DNA of 64,000 nt, from positions 1,736,001 to 1,800,000 of the forward strand of contig JASCNX010000001.1 in assembly GCA_029968055.1 (NCBI GenBank). Direction: 5' to 3'. The DNA comes from Xenophilus aerolatus (lineage in GTDB: Bacteria; Pseudomonadota; Gammaproteobacteria; Burkholderiales; Burkholderiaceae_C). The notes beneath the pieces were generated by a model, which was not told where the DNA came from, did no database searches, and was given only the letters and a program-made list of their open reading frames with translations. Below are positions 18,235 through 27,261 of the stretch, piece by piece (position 1 is the stretch's first letter; each line of letters starts with the position of its first letter). The position numbers and the translations under genes are program-made.

Positions 18235-20379
18235 TCAGAACGTAACGCGCAGACCCACCTTCACGCTGCGCCCCGGCAGCGGCGCCTTCGGGAACTCGGT
18301 CGTGGTGAGGATCGAGGTGGCGCTGTAGGCCAGCGCGTTGCTCAGGTTGTCCACGCGTGCGTACCAGAGCAGGTTGGCGCGTTCCCAGCGCATGCGGTAG
18401 CTCAGCGCGGCGTTCCACAGCGTGTAGCCCTCGGTCTCGCGCTGGCCCATCGCCGGCACGCGATGCTGTGCGGCGTAGCGGTCGAAGCCCAGGCGCGCGG
18501 TCCATGGCCCGCTGGCCCACACCAGCGTCGCGCCCACGCGCGCCGGCGAGATGCGCGGCAGCGGTTCGCCGGTGTCGGTGTTGGTGGCGCGGACCACGTC
18601 GCCGCGCCACTCGAGGTCGAGCGTGCCGTTGGGCCCCCACTGCGCCAGCCCGTCGCTGCCGAGCAGGCGCACATTGCCGCTGGCCTCGGCACCGGTGAAG
18701 CGGGCGCGCACGCCGCGGTACACGTACTCGGCCAGCAGGTCCTGCTGCAGGTTGCCCTCCTCGTCGACCGGGTTCACCTCGCCCTCGTCGTTGCGGTAGT
18801 TGCCGGTGGCCGTCAGCCCGATGTAGTTGCGAAAGCGCGTGGTGTAGACGTTCACGGCCGCGCGGTTCGGGCCCGACTTCCACTGCACGCCGACGTCGGC
18901 GCCGTTGGAGGACTCCTTCTGCAGGTTCGGGTCGCCCACCTCCCACGCGGCGGTCGCCACGTGCGGGCCGTTGGCGAAGAGCTCGTAGTCCTTGGGCGCG
19001 CGCTCGGTGTGGGCCAGGTTGGCCGTCAGCTGCCACTGCGGCGCCAGGTTGACCAGCACCCCGAAGGCCGCGCTGTGCGGATTGAAACGCCGCTCGCCGA
19101 TGGCGAAGCGGTCCACCGTCGGGTCGTCCGGGTAGCCCAGCGACCGCACGCGGACCTGCTCGGTGCGCGCCCCGAAGCTGAAGCGGCCCCAGGACATGGG
19201 CAACTCCTCGTAGAGGAACAGCGCGTTCGAGCGCGTGCGGCTGTGCGGTGCGAAGGCCTCCTCGCCGTCGGCCGCGAAGCGCGTCGATTCGCTCTGCAGG
19301 CCGACCACGCCCTGCAGGCCGCCGAGCGCGGCGATGGGCTGGTGGCGCGCCTCGATGCGCAGGTCGTTGCCGGCGTTGGAGAAGGTCGTGCCGGCCTCGG
19401 CGCCCTCGTATTCGGTGTGGCGGTATTCGGTGCGGCTGGCCTTGACGTGCACGCTGGTGAAGAAGCCGCCGGGCTTGAACTCGCCTTCCACCGCGTAGCG
19501 GCGCGAGCGCATGCCGATGGTCACGTCGTCCTCGGCCACGGTGCCGTAGGTGCTGCGGTATTCGCTGACCGAGGCGCCGATCCAGTTGCCGCCGCCGAGG
19601 AAGACGGTACCGCCGAAGGCGCCGCCGTCGCTGCGCGAGGCCGAGTTGCAGATGCGCCGCTGATAGACCGGCGAGCCGGGCTTGGTGCACTCCAGCCAGG
19701 TCGGCACCGCGACATCGTCGGCCTTGCGGCTGAAGGCATCGGCATGCAGCACGACGCGGTCGTTGCCGCCCTCGACCACCACGCCGCCGCTCTTTTCCTT
19801 GCTGCCGCTGGCATAGCCGACGTCGGCACGGCCGCCGACCTCGCCCTGGGCATCCATCGGCTCGGTCGGGATGCGGTTGTCGATGACGTTGACGACGCCG
19901 CCGACGGCACTGCCGCCGTACTGCAGCGCCGAAGGCCCGCGCAGCACCTCGATGCGCTCGGTGACGAGCGAATCCATCGGCACCGCATGGTCGTAACTCA
20001 GGGCCGAGGCGTCGGGCGCCGCGCCGCCGTTGTTGAGGATGCGGATGCGGTCGCCGTCCTGCCCGCGGATCACGGGCCGGCTCGCGTTGGGGCCGAAGTA
20101 GGTGCTGCTCACGCCGGGCAGGCCCTGCAGCGTTTCACCGAGCGTGGATTGCGAGCGAAGCAGCAGCGGATCGCCCGTGAGCGCGGCGGTGGGCGCGATG
20201 GAATCCGTCGCGCCCAGCGGGTTGCCGGTGACGGTGACCGTGCTGAGCATGGGCGCCGCGCCCTCGGCAGCGGGGGGATTGGCCGGAACCGTGGAGGTGT
20301 CCGCCTGCGCATGCGCGAGGACGGAAAAGGCAAGAAGCGTGGCCGCGCCGATGGCGTGGCGGGGGAATTGGGGGTGCAT
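18235..20379 (-). CDS. TonB-dependent outer-membrane receptor, ZnuD-like
   Basis: A 714-residue outer-membrane receptor. A signal peptide (about residues 1-25) precedes a plug domain with VIRGQDGDRIRILNNGG, DHAVPMDSLVTERIEVLRGPSALQYG and VGGVVNVIDNRIP. This plug pattern is typical of the zinc-uptake receptor ZnuD group. The 22-strand barrel follows and ends in KVGLRVTF with terminal Phe. An external loop holds a Cys pair (ECTKPG...RICNSAS). TonB and energy from the inner membrane would drive uptake. A His-rich small protein is encoded 130 bases upstream on the same strand, which supports a metal, possibly zinc, substrate. Metal identity is an inference. Confidence 0.87.
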   Translation of the reverse strand: MHPQFPRHAIGAATLLAFSVLAHAQADTSTVPANPPAAEGAAPMLSTVTVTGNPLGATDSIAPTAALTGDPLLLRSQSTLGETLQGLPGVSSTYFGPNASRPVIRGQDGDRIRILNNGGAAPDASALSYDHAVPMDSLVTERIEVLRGPSALQYGGSAVGGVVNVIDNRIPTEPMDAQGEVGGRADVGYASGSKEKSGGVVVEGGNDRVVLHADAFSRKADDVAVPTWLECTKPGSPVYQRRICNSASRSDGGAFGGTVFLGGGNWIGASVSEYRSTYGTVAEDDVTIGMRSRRYAVEGEFKPGGFFTSVHVKASRTEYRHTEYEGAEAGTTFSNAGNDLRIEARHQPIAALGGLQGVVGLQSESTRFAADGEEAFAPHSRTRSNALFLYEELPMSWGRFSFGARTEQVRVRSLGYPDDPTVDRFAIGERRFNPHSAAFGVLVNLAPQWQLTANLAHTERAPKDYELFANGPHVATAAWEVGDPNLQKESSNGADVGVQWKSGPNRAAVNVYTTRFRNYIGLTATGNYRNDEGEVNPVDEEGNLQQDLLAEYVYRGVRARFTGAEASGNVRLLGSDGLAQWGPNGTLDLEWRGDVVRATNTDTGEPLPRISPARVGATLVWASGPWTARLGFDRYAAQHRVPAMGQRETEGYTLWNAALSYRMRWERANLLWYARVDNLSNALAYSATSILTTTEFPKAPLPGRSVKVGLRVTF

Positions 20380-20509
20380 GGAAGGCCCGTTGAATCCAGG
20401 GTGCGCCACACGGGCTCCAACGGAGCGCCGCGCGGTCGCGAAAAAGGGAGATGCCACGCAGCGCCGGCGGCCCGTGCAGGACGGGCGCCGGACGTGCAGG
20501 CGCAGGGAT

Positions 20510-20950
20510 TCAGCGGGCGGCGGGCGGGCCGCGCGCGTCGAAAAGCAGGACCCAGCGCGCCAGCGCCTCGCCCTGCATGAAGTCGAAGACGGCCGTGGGC
20601 AGCACGACCGGCAGCACCAGCAAGGCCACCGAAGGCAGCGCGCTGCCGTGCGACAGCTGGTCGTACAGCCGGCACTGCAGGTCGCCGTCGTCGTGGCCAC
20701 CGAAGAGGGCCAGCAGGCCGTGCAGGGCCCCGCCATGGGCGTGGCCGTGCGTCGTCGCTGCGGCACGGTCTGCTGCCACCGTGCCTGCGGATATCGCCGT
20801 GGCGTGCAGCACGCCCGGCAGGTGGACCGTGTGGTGCAGCAGCCCCAGCGTCGAAGCCAGGCACAGCGCCGCCGCCAACAACCACGCCAGCGGCCGCAGC
20901 GCCGCGGGGCGGCGCAGGGCGGGCAAGGGGGTGGCGTGCAGCACGGTCAC
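20510..20950 (-). CDS. His-rich small membrane/periplasmic protein, DUF2946-like
   Basis: A 146-residue protein beginning at a GTG. A hydrophobic N-terminal helix (residues 17-40) is followed by a His-rich stretch (THGHAHGGALHG, GGHDDGD), the sequence CRLYDQLSHG, a second hydrophobic segment, and a C-terminal ARGPPA motif. This build resembles DUF2946-type proteins often encoded beside metal TonB receptors. It sits directly upstream of the ZnuD-like receptor and 16 bases after msrA, all on one strand. A role in periplasmic metal binding is plausible but not shown. The start is uncertain because no good ribosome-binding site is seen. Confidence 0.6.
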   Translation of the reverse strand: MTVLHATPLPALRRPAALRPLAWLLAAALCLASTLGLLHHTVHLPGVLHATAISAGTVAADRAAATTHGHAHGGALHGLLALFGGHDDGDLQCRLYDQLSHGSALPSVALLVLPVVLPTAVFDFMQGEALARWVLLFDARGPPAAR

Positions 20951-20966
20951 GGCGGCGTCGGTCCCG

Positions 20967-21542
20967 TCAGTCCTTCTTCACCCGCGAGGCGAAGGTCTTC
21001 TGGAACTTCTCCACCTTTGGCCCCACCACGAAGGCGCAGTAGCCCTGGTTCGGGTGCTTGAGGAAGTAGTCCTGGTGGTAGTCCTCGGCCGGCCAGTAGT
21101 TGGACAGCGGCGCCACCTCGGTCACGATCGGCGCGCCGCGGTACACCTGGTTGGCCGCCAGTTCGGCGATCACCTCGCGCACCGTCGCCTGCTGCGCGTC
21201 GGTGGTGGTGTAGATGCCGCTGCGGTACTGCGTGCCCACGTCGTTGCCCTGGCGGTTCAGGGTGGTCGGGTCGTGCACGACGAAGAAGATCTCGAGGACC
21301 TCGCGCAGCGAGATGCGCGCCGGGTCGAACTGCAGCTTCACGACCTCGTTGTGGCCGGTCTGGCCGGTGCACACCTGCTCGTAGCTGGGATTGCGCGCCT
21401 GGCCGTTGCTGTAGCCGGACTCGACGTCGACCACGCCGTCGACGCGATCGAAGACCGCTTCGGTGCACCAGAAGCAGCCACCGCCGAGGACGATGGTTTC
21501 GAGGGAGGACGGGGGAGTCGACGAACCGGGGGAAGAGGACAT
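20967..21542 (-). CDS. msrA: Peptide methionine sulfoxide reductase MsrA
   Basis: A 191-residue enzyme that reduces methionine-S-sulfoxide in proteins and as free amino acid. The catalytic motif GGGCFWCTEAVF places the nucleophile at Cys23, and GYSNGQARNPSYEQVCTGQTGHNEVV and NYWPAEDYHQDYFLKHPNQGYC are diagnostic; the last Cys is the probable resolving residue. The start at 21542 was chosen with a purine-rich leader upstream. No signal peptide is seen, so it is cytoplasmic. It is divergent from the TetR-family regulator. Confidence 0.94.
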   Translation of the reverse strand: MSSSPGSSTPPSSLETIVLGGGCFWCTEAVFDRVDGVVDVESGYSNGQARNPSYEQVCTGQTGHNEVVKLQFDPARISLREVLEIFFVVHDPTTLNRQGNDVGTQYRSGIYTTTDAQQATVREVIAELAANQVYRGAPIVTEVAPLSNYWPAEDYHQDYFLKHPNQGYCAFVVGPKVEKFQKTFASRVKKD

Positions 21543-21613
21543 GGCGAAAAGGCTCCAGCTGCGGCTCCCCACACGGAGCGCATGCAAAGACGCAAGGGCG
21601 GTATTGTGGCCGG

Positions 21614-21662
21614 TTGACGCTCGCGTGGACGCTGACTACATTACTAACCCACGAGTCAGTAA
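21614..21662 (+). promoter_or_regulatory. Promoter and autoregulatory operator of the TetR gene
   Basis: TTGACG (21614-21619) and TACATT (21637-21642) form a sigma-70 promoter with a 17-base spacer. An inverted repeat with half-sites TTACTnAC and GTnAGTAA (21641-21662) begins inside the -10 box and ends six bases before the regulator's ATG. Binding there would block RNA polymerase, so autorepression is expected. The untranslated leader would be only about 20 bases. Confidence 0.65.
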
Positions 21663-21668
21663 TTGCCG

Positions 21669-22409
21669 ATGTCCCCTTCCCGCTTCCTCGACAAAGCCCT
21701 GTGCCCCGTGCGCGCCAAGCGCGAACGGCGCAAGGAGGCGCGTCCGGGCGAGCTGCTCGAGGCGGCACTCGACCTGTTCGTGGAGAAGGGCTTCGCGGCC
21801 ACACGCTCGGAAGAGGTGGCGGCACGGGCGGGGGTTTCCAAGGGCACGCTGTTTCTTTACTTCCCCAGCAAGGAAGAGCTGTTCAAGGCCGTGGTCACCG
21901 AGAACCTCTCGGGCCGCTTCGCCGAGTGGAACCGCGAGTACGAGGAATTCGCCGGCAGCACGCCCGACATGCTGCGCTACTGCATGCACAGCTGGTGGGA
22001 GCGCGTCGGTTCGACCAAGGTGGCGGGCATCACCAAGCTGATGATCACCGAGGGCGGCAACTTCCCCGAGCTGGCGGCCTTCTACCAGGGCGAGGTGGTC
22101 CGCCCGGCGCACGAGCTGGTGCGGCGCGTGCTCCAGCGCGGCATCGACCGCGGCGAGTTCGCACCGCTGGACCTCGACCAGGCCATCTACGCCGTGATCG
22201 CGCCCATGATGTTCCTGATGCTCGCCAGGCACTCGGTGCTGGCCTGCGTCGACGACGCGGCGCCGCTGGACCCCGCGCGCTACCTCGCCGTGCAGGCCGA
22301 GATCGTGCTGCAGGGCCTGTGCACCCCGGCCGGCCGGCGATCGGCCGCCCAGACGGCCGATGCGCCCTGGCGCCCCGCCCCGCCCGCGATGCCGCCACCC
22401 GGCTCCTAA
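21669..22409 (+). CDS. TetR/AcrR-family transcriptional regulator
   Basis: A 246-residue repressor. The N-terminal helix-turn-helix (about residues 22-68: GELLEAALDLFVEKGF...VAARAGVSKGTLFLYFPSKEELFKAVV) is strong, and the remaining helices form a ligand-binding domain with the TetR_C-type pattern around PDMLRYCMHSWWERVG. The Ala/Pro-rich tail is low complexity. ATG at 21669 was preferred to a TTG two codons earlier. An imperfect inverted repeat overlaps its own -10 box. It lies upstream of pcm and tolC, so control of the TolC outer-membrane channel is possible. Confidence 0.88.
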   Translation: MSPSRFLDKALCPVRAKRERRKEARPGELLEAALDLFVEKGFAATRSEEVAARAGVSKGTLFLYFPSKEELFKAVVTENLSGRFAEWNREYEEFAGSTPDMLRYCMHSWWERVGSTKVAGITKLMITEGGNFPELAAFYQGEVVRPAHELVRRVLQRGIDRGEFAPLDLDQAIYAVIAPMMFLMLARHSVLACVDDAAPLDPARYLAVQAEIVLQGLCTPAGRRSAAQTADAPWRPAPPAMPPPGS

Positions 22410-22469
22410 AATCGAAAGTTTGTCGTCCGACCGACCGTCCCTACCGAGTCCTTTCGCCTGGAGCCCCGC

Positions 22470-23147
22470 ATGACCGCCCCCCTGAACACCGATCCGCTTC
22501 GCTACAACATGATCGAGCAGCAGATCCGTCCCTGGAACGTGCTCGAACTGGACATCCTGGAGCAGCTGTCCATCGTGCGCCGCGAGGACTACGTTCCCGC
22601 CGCGCACCGTTCGATGGCCTTCTTCGACCTGGAGCTGCCCTTCGAGAACGCCAAGGAACCGGGCCAATGCATGCTGTCGCCCAAGGTCGAGGCGCGCATG
22701 CTGCAGGACCTGCACGTGAAGAAGACCGACACCGTGCTGGAGATCGGCACGGGCTCGGGCTACATGGCCGCGCTGCTGGCCTACCGCGCCGCCAAGGTGC
22801 TGAGCCTGGAGATCGACGAAGCGATCGCCACGCGTGCCGCCGAGACGCTGCGCCGCAACGGCGTGCACAACGTCGAGGTGCGCTGCGCCGACGGTGCCAA
22901 GCCGCTGCCCAGCGGGCCGACCTTCGACGTGATCGTGCTCAGCGGCTCGGTTGCCAAGGTGCCGCAGAACCTGCTGGGCTCGCTGAACATCGGCGGCCGG
23001 CTGGCGGCGATCGTGGGCGACGAGCCCATGATGCGCGCCCACTTCATCACCCGCGTGAGCGAAGGCAAGTGGGAAACGACGCAGCCCTGGGACATGGTCG
23101 TCCCGCGCCTGCTGAACTTCCCCGAGCCGACCCGCTTCAGCTTCTGA
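22470..23147 (+). CDS. pcm: Protein-L-isoaspartate O-methyltransferase family protein
   Basis: A 225-residue SAM-dependent methyltransferase of the PCMT family, which initiates repair of isoaspartyl residues in damaged proteins. The SAM site VLEIGTGSGYMAALLA and post-motif VLSLEIDEAIA are clear, and MLSPKVEARMLQDL replaces the canonical ISxPxxVAxM segment. The Burkholderiales version encoded before rhodanese and tolC diverges from E. coli Pcm, so its substrate may differ. It is the first gene of the pcm-rhodanese-tolC group (22-base gap to the next gene). Confidence 0.85.
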   Translation: MTAPLNTDPLRYNMIEQQIRPWNVLELDILEQLSIVRREDYVPAAHRSMAFFDLELPFENAKEPGQCMLSPKVEARMLQDLHVKKTDTVLEIGTGSGYMAALLAYRAAKVLSLEIDEAIATRAAETLRRNGVHNVEVRCADGAKPLPSGPTFDVIVLSGSVAKVPQNLLGSLNIGGRLAAIVGDEPMMRAHFITRVSEGKWETTQPWDMVVPRLLNFPEPTRFSF

Positions 23148-23169
23148 GCCCCGAACCCGCGCCCTTGCC

Positions 23170-23508
23170 ATGATCGACCAGGTCCCTCCCGCCGCTCTGG
23201 CCCAATGGTTCGCGCAGGACCCGTCTGCGCCCGCGGTCCTGGTCGACGTGCGCGAGCCCTGGGAACGCGAGACCGCCAGCGTGAAGCCCGAGGGCTTCAC
23301 CCTCGTGGCCATTCCCATGAACGAGATCCCGGCGCGCATCGCCGAACTCGACCCGGCCCAGCGCATCGCCTGCCTGTGCCACCACGGCGCCCGCAGCCAG
23401 CGGGTGGCCATGTTCCTGGAGCACCAGGGCTTCGGGCAGGTGGCCAACGTGTCGGGCGGCATCGACGCCTGGTCCGCCACGCACGACCCGGCGGTGCCGC
23501 GGTACTGA
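23170..23508 (+). CDS. Rhodanese-like domain protein
   Basis: A 112-residue single-domain sulfurtransferase-like protein in the GlpE/PspE size class. The opening VDVREPWERETAS is the CDC25/rhodanese signature, and the active loop CHHGARSQ starts at Cys70, the expected persulfide carrier. There is no signal peptide, so it is cytoplasmic. It lies between pcm and tolC in a gene order kept in related Burkholderiales. Its biological sulfur acceptor is unknown. Confidence 0.9.
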   Translation: MIDQVPPAALAQWFAQDPSAPAVLVDVREPWERETASVKPEGFTLVAIPMNEIPARIAELDPAQRIACLCHHGARSQRVAMFLEHQGFGQVANVSGGIDAWSATHDPAVPRY

Positions 23509-23544
23509 GCCTGCTTTCTCTTCCTGCCTGACCGAAGGACCTCC

Positions 23545-24945
23545 ATGCGCCGGCTGCGGCTTTCCCTCCTCGCGGCCGCCGGCGGCGTCGCCCTCGCGGC
23601 CACCCTGCCGGCCCATGGCCAGAGCCTGGTCGCGCTGTACGAATCGGCGCGCGCCTTCGACGCCACCTACCAGGGCGCGCGGGCCCAGTACGAGGCGACC
23701 AACGCCCGGGCGGCGCAGGCCAAGGCCGGCCTGCTGCCGCAGGTGGGGCTGCAGGCCGCCGCCTCGCGCACCGAGGCCCGCATCCGCACCGACCAGGGCA
23801 CCGGCCCGCGCGACTTCAACACCCAGCAGGCGGGCGTGCAGGCCGTGCAGCCCCTCTATCGGCCGGCCAACTGGGCCACCTACGAGCAGGGCAAGCGCCA
23901 GTACGACATCGCGAGCGCGCAACTCGCGCTGGCCGAGCAGGACCTGATCGTGCGTGTGAGCCAGGCGTATTTCGACGTGCTGGGCAGCCAGGACAGCCTG
24001 GCGCTGGTTCGCGCGCAAAAGGCCGCCGTCGCCGAGCAGCGCGCCGCCGCGCAGCGCAATTTCGACGTCGGCAATGCCACCATCACCGACACGCGCGAGG
24101 CGCAGGCCCGCTACGACCTGGTGCTGGCGCAGGAGATCGCGGCCGAGAACGACCTGCAGGTCAGGAGAATCGCGCTCGACCAGCTCGTCGGGCAGAGCGG
24201 CACCACGCCCTGGCCCCTGGCCGCGCCGGCGCGGCTGCCGGTGCCCGCGCCTTCCGGCGCCGAGGCCTGGGTCGCGCAGGCCGAGGACGGCCACCCCGCC
24301 ATCGCGCAGGCGCGGCTCGCGCTCGACGTGGCCGGCCTGGAGATCGACAAGGCCAAGGCCGGGCACAAGCCGGTGGTCGACGCCACGGCGACCTACGGGG
24401 TGCAGAACAACCCGCAGGGCCTGATCGACTCGACGCTGCGCACGCGCGTGAGGCAGTCGTACATCGGCGTGCAGATGACGCTGCCGCTCTTCGCCGGCTT
24501 CGCGGTGGAGAACCGCATCCGCGAGACCATCGCGCTGGAGGACCAGGCCCGGTCCCAGCTCGACGCCACGCGCCGCAACGTGACGCAGGCCACGCGCGCC
24601 GCCTACCTCGGCCTGCTGGCCGGTGCCAACCAGGTCAAGGCGCTGGAATCGGCCGAGGCAAGCAGCCAGAGCGCGCTGGACGCCAACCGCCTGGGCTACC
24701 AGGTGGGCGTGCGCATCAACATTGACGTGCTCAACGCGCAGAGCCAGCTCTTCCAGACCAAGCGCGACCTGGCGCTGGCGCGCTACAACGTGCTGCTGGG
24801 CAACCTCAAGCTGCGCCAGGCCAACGGCTCGCTGCGGCCGGAGGACCTGCAGCCGATCGAGGCCACGCTGGCGTCATCGGCCAGCGCGGGCACGCAGCCT
24901 TCGGCCGCCACCGAAAGCCCGGTGCCGGTGCCGCCGCCGCGCTGA
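23545..24945 (+). CDS. tolC: TolC-family outer-membrane efflux channel
   Basis: A 466-residue outer-membrane factor with a signal peptide (about residues 1-29, ending AHGQ). Two related halves each carry long alpha-helical hairpins: ARAFDATYQGARAQYEATNARAAQAKAGLLPQ in the first, and the second-half repeat NRLGYQVGVRINIDVLNAQSQLFQTKRDLALARYNVLL. The trimer forms the exit duct for type I secretion systems and RND or MFS pumps. No inner-membrane pump is encoded beside it, so it probably serves several. It follows rhodanese by 36 bases. Confidence 0.93.
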   Translation: MRRLRLSLLAAAGGVALAATLPAHGQSLVALYESARAFDATYQGARAQYEATNARAAQAKAGLLPQVGLQAAASRTEARIRTDQGTGPRDFNTQQAGVQAVQPLYRPANWATYEQGKRQYDIASAQLALAEQDLIVRVSQAYFDVLGSQDSLALVRAQKAAVAEQRAAAQRNFDVGNATITDTREAQARYDLVLAQEIAAENDLQVRRIALDQLVGQSGTTPWPLAAPARLPVPAPSGAEAWVAQAEDGHPAIAQARLALDVAGLEIDKAKAGHKPVVDATATYGVQNNPQGLIDSTLRTRVRQSYIGVQMTLPLFAGFAVENRIRETIALEDQARSQLDATRRNVTQATRAAYLGLLAGANQVKALESAEASSQSALDANRLGYQVGVRINIDVLNAQSQLFQTKRDLALARYNVLLGNLKLRQANGSLRPEDLQPIEATLASSASAGTQPSAATESPVPVPPPR

Positions 24946-25042
24946 AGCCACCCCGAAGCGGCATTGTCATGCGCCGGTCACGGCGCCGAGCGCCAATCGC
25001 GCGGTCCTGCGCGCGGTGCGCAGGCGTGACCGACACCAGACG

Positions 25043-27235
25043 ATGACCAACACGAAGAGAGCGCGACATACGACGAGGGGCCTGCTCGCCATGGCCAGTG
25101 CCAGCCTGCTGCTGGCAGCCTGCGGGGGTGGAGGAGGAGGCGGCGGCTGGCCGATCCTCGGCACGGGCGGGGGAACACCGGGCACAGGCGGGGCAACGCC
25201 GGCCACCGGCACCGGTACCGGCGGCAGCACCCCCGGCACCGGCACAAGCGGAGGCAGCACCCCCACCACGCCCACCCGCGTCAGCGGCACCTTCCTGGAC
25301 GCAGCCGTCGAAGGGCTGGACTACATCACCGGCAGCGCGGCCGTGGCGCAGACCGATGCGCAGGGCCGCTTCGACTGCCTGCCCGGCGACACGGTGCGCT
25401 TCCGCGCAGGCGCGCTGGAGCTGGGCTCGGCGCCGTGCGGCACCGTGGTGACACCGCTCACGCTGGCCGGTGCCACCGCCTCCGCCGAAGGCCTGCAGGC
25501 CGATGCCGTGGTCAACCGCCTGCTCGCGCTGCAGAGCCTGGACGACGATGGCGACCCGTCCAACGGCATCCGCCTCACTCCCGAAGTGAAGGCACAGCTG
25601 AAGGCCGGCACGTTCGATTTCTCGGCCTCTGCTGCTGCCTTCAACACCGCGCTGCAGGCCGTGCTCACAACCCTGCCCGCCCCCTGGTCGGGCCGCACGG
25701 TGGACGACAGCCGCCGCCAACTGGCGCGCGAGCACTTCGAGAACACGCTCGCATCCACGCTCGGCACGCCGATCAGCACCAGCGCCAGCCAGACCAACGC
25801 GCTGGGCAGCATCGCGGCCAGCGTGACCCGCTACCAGTTGCAGGCCGATGCGAAGTACTACGTGCCCTACGAGGGCAGCCAGGCCGCCGTGAAGGCGGAC
25901 TTCCCGCTGGGCTTCCTGCCCGCCTACGGCTCGGGCATGGCCTTCAAGGGGAAGGCCGACGATGGCACGCTGGAGTTCTATGCCATCACCGACCGCGGCC
26001 CCAACGGCGACGGACCCACCGTGCCGGTGCCGGGCGACGCCACCGGCGCGACCAGCGTCAGCAAGGTGTTCCCGGCGCCCTCCTTCGCGCCGAGCTTCGG
26101 CCTGGTCCGCGTGGGCAAGAGCGGCGCGGTGCTGACATCGAGCACCGCACTGCGCGTGGACGCGCAGACCAAGGTCACCGGCCTGCCGCCCCAGGCCGGC
26201 GCGGTGGGCTCGACGGGCGAGATCCCGCTGACCGACACCTACGTCTACGACGCGGCCAAGTCCGGCTTCAACGCCAACGGCCTGGACCCGGAATCGATGG
26301 TCTACGACAAGGCGCGCAACGTGCTGTGGACCAGCGACGAGTACGGGCCCTTCGTGGCCCGCATCAACATCGCCACCGGCGTGATCGAGAAGAAGTACGC
26401 ACCGGGTACGGGCCTGCCGGCGATCTTCGCCAAGCGCCGCATCAACCGCGGGATGGAAGGGTTGACGCTCGACGTGGCCACCGGCCGCCTGCACGGCTTC
26501 CTGCAAAGCCCCATCGACCCGAAGGACGGTGCCGGCAAGTCGATCAAGGCCAAGCCGCCGGGTGGCAGCAACACCGACGTGCGCCACATCGCGAAGTTCG
26601 CGCGCTGGGTGGAGTTCGACCCGACGAGCGAGACCGCGAAGTCCTACGCCTACCCGATCGACGGCTCCGCCTACGACAAGGACCGCACCGGCAACGCCAA
26701 GCTGGGCGACGTGGTGAGCCTGGGCAATGGCCGCTTCATCGTCATCGAGCAGGGTGCGCGCAAGAGCGACGGCAAGGTGATGAACAAGCTGATGCTGGTC
26801 GAGCTGCCCGCCACAGCCACCGACATCGCGGCCCTCGACGAGAACCTCGAGATCAGCAGCATCACGCAGGCCGCGTCCAACGGCGTGAGCTACGCCGGCG
26901 TGGTCACGATGCGCAAGACCGAACTGCTGGACCTCAACGCCCTGGGCTGGCTGGCCGAGAAGGCCGAGGGCCTCGCGCTGGTGGACGACCACACGCTGGC
27001 CCTGGTCAACGACAACGACTTCGGCCTGACGACGAAGCTCTACGACGCCGAAGGCAAGACCGTGGCCGGCAGCATCGAGGACTGCACGGTGGACGCGAGC
27101 GGCGCCATCGTGAGCGGCTGCCCGACCGGCGTGGTGAAGGCGCGCATCACGCGCGGCAGCGACCTGGAGCGGCCCACGCGCGTGTGGCTGATCCGGCTGG
27201 ACCGTACGCTCACTCAGCTGCAGTTGCCGAGCTGA
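25043..27235 (+). CDS. Esterase-like-activity-of-phytase domain lipoprotein
   Basis: A 730-residue secreted lipoprotein. The signal peptide ends in a lipobox (LLAACGG) followed by a run of glycines and a Gly/Thr/Pro linker of about 45 residues. A short middle domain (residues 75-270) resembles carboxypeptidase-regulatory-like or calcium-binding segments. The C-terminal two-thirds match the phytase esterase-like domain, with blocks such as FYAITDRGPNGDG, DPESMVYDKARNVLWTSDEYGPF and NRGMEGLTLD. These proteins are thought to act on phosphate or other esters at the cell surface. It is inserted between tolC and waaA, genes that usually lie adjacent in relatives. The ribosome-binding site is weak. 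Confidence 0.8.
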   Translation: MTNTKRARHTTRGLLAMASASLLLAACGGGGGGGGWPILGTGGGTPGTGGATPATGTGTGGSTPGTGTSGGSTPTTPTRVSGTFLDAAVEGLDYITGSAAVAQTDAQGRFDCLPGDTVRFRAGALELGSAPCGTVVTPLTLAGATASAEGLQADAVVNRLLALQSLDDDGDPSNGIRLTPEVKAQLKAGTFDFSASAAAFNTALQAVLTTLPAPWSGRTVDDSRRQLAREHFENTLASTLGTPISTSASQTNALGSIAASVTRYQLQADAKYYVPYEGSQAAVKADFPLGFLPAYGSGMAFKGKADDGTLEFYAITDRGPNGDGPTVPVPGDATGATSVSKVFPAPSFAPSFGLVRVGKSGAVLTSSTALRVDAQTKVTGLPPQAGAVGSTGEIPLTDTYVYDAAKSGFNANGLDPESMVYDKARNVLWTSDEYGPFVARINIATGVIEKKYAPGTGLPAIFAKRRINRGMEGLTLDVATGRLHGFLQSPIDPKDGAGKSIKAKPPGGSNTDVRHIAKFARWVEFDPTSETAKSYAYPIDGSAYDKDRTGNAKLGDVVSLGNGRFIVIEQGARKSDGKVMNKLMLVELPATATDIAALDENLEISSITQAASNGVSYAGVVTMRKTELLDLNALGWLAEKAEGLALVDDHTLALVNDNDFGLTTKLYDAEGKTVAGSIEDCTVDASGAIVSGCPTGVVKARITRGSDLERPTRVWLIRLDRTLTQLQLPS

Positions 27236-27261
27236 CCTGCGAGAGGGCCTCGGCGGCGCCG

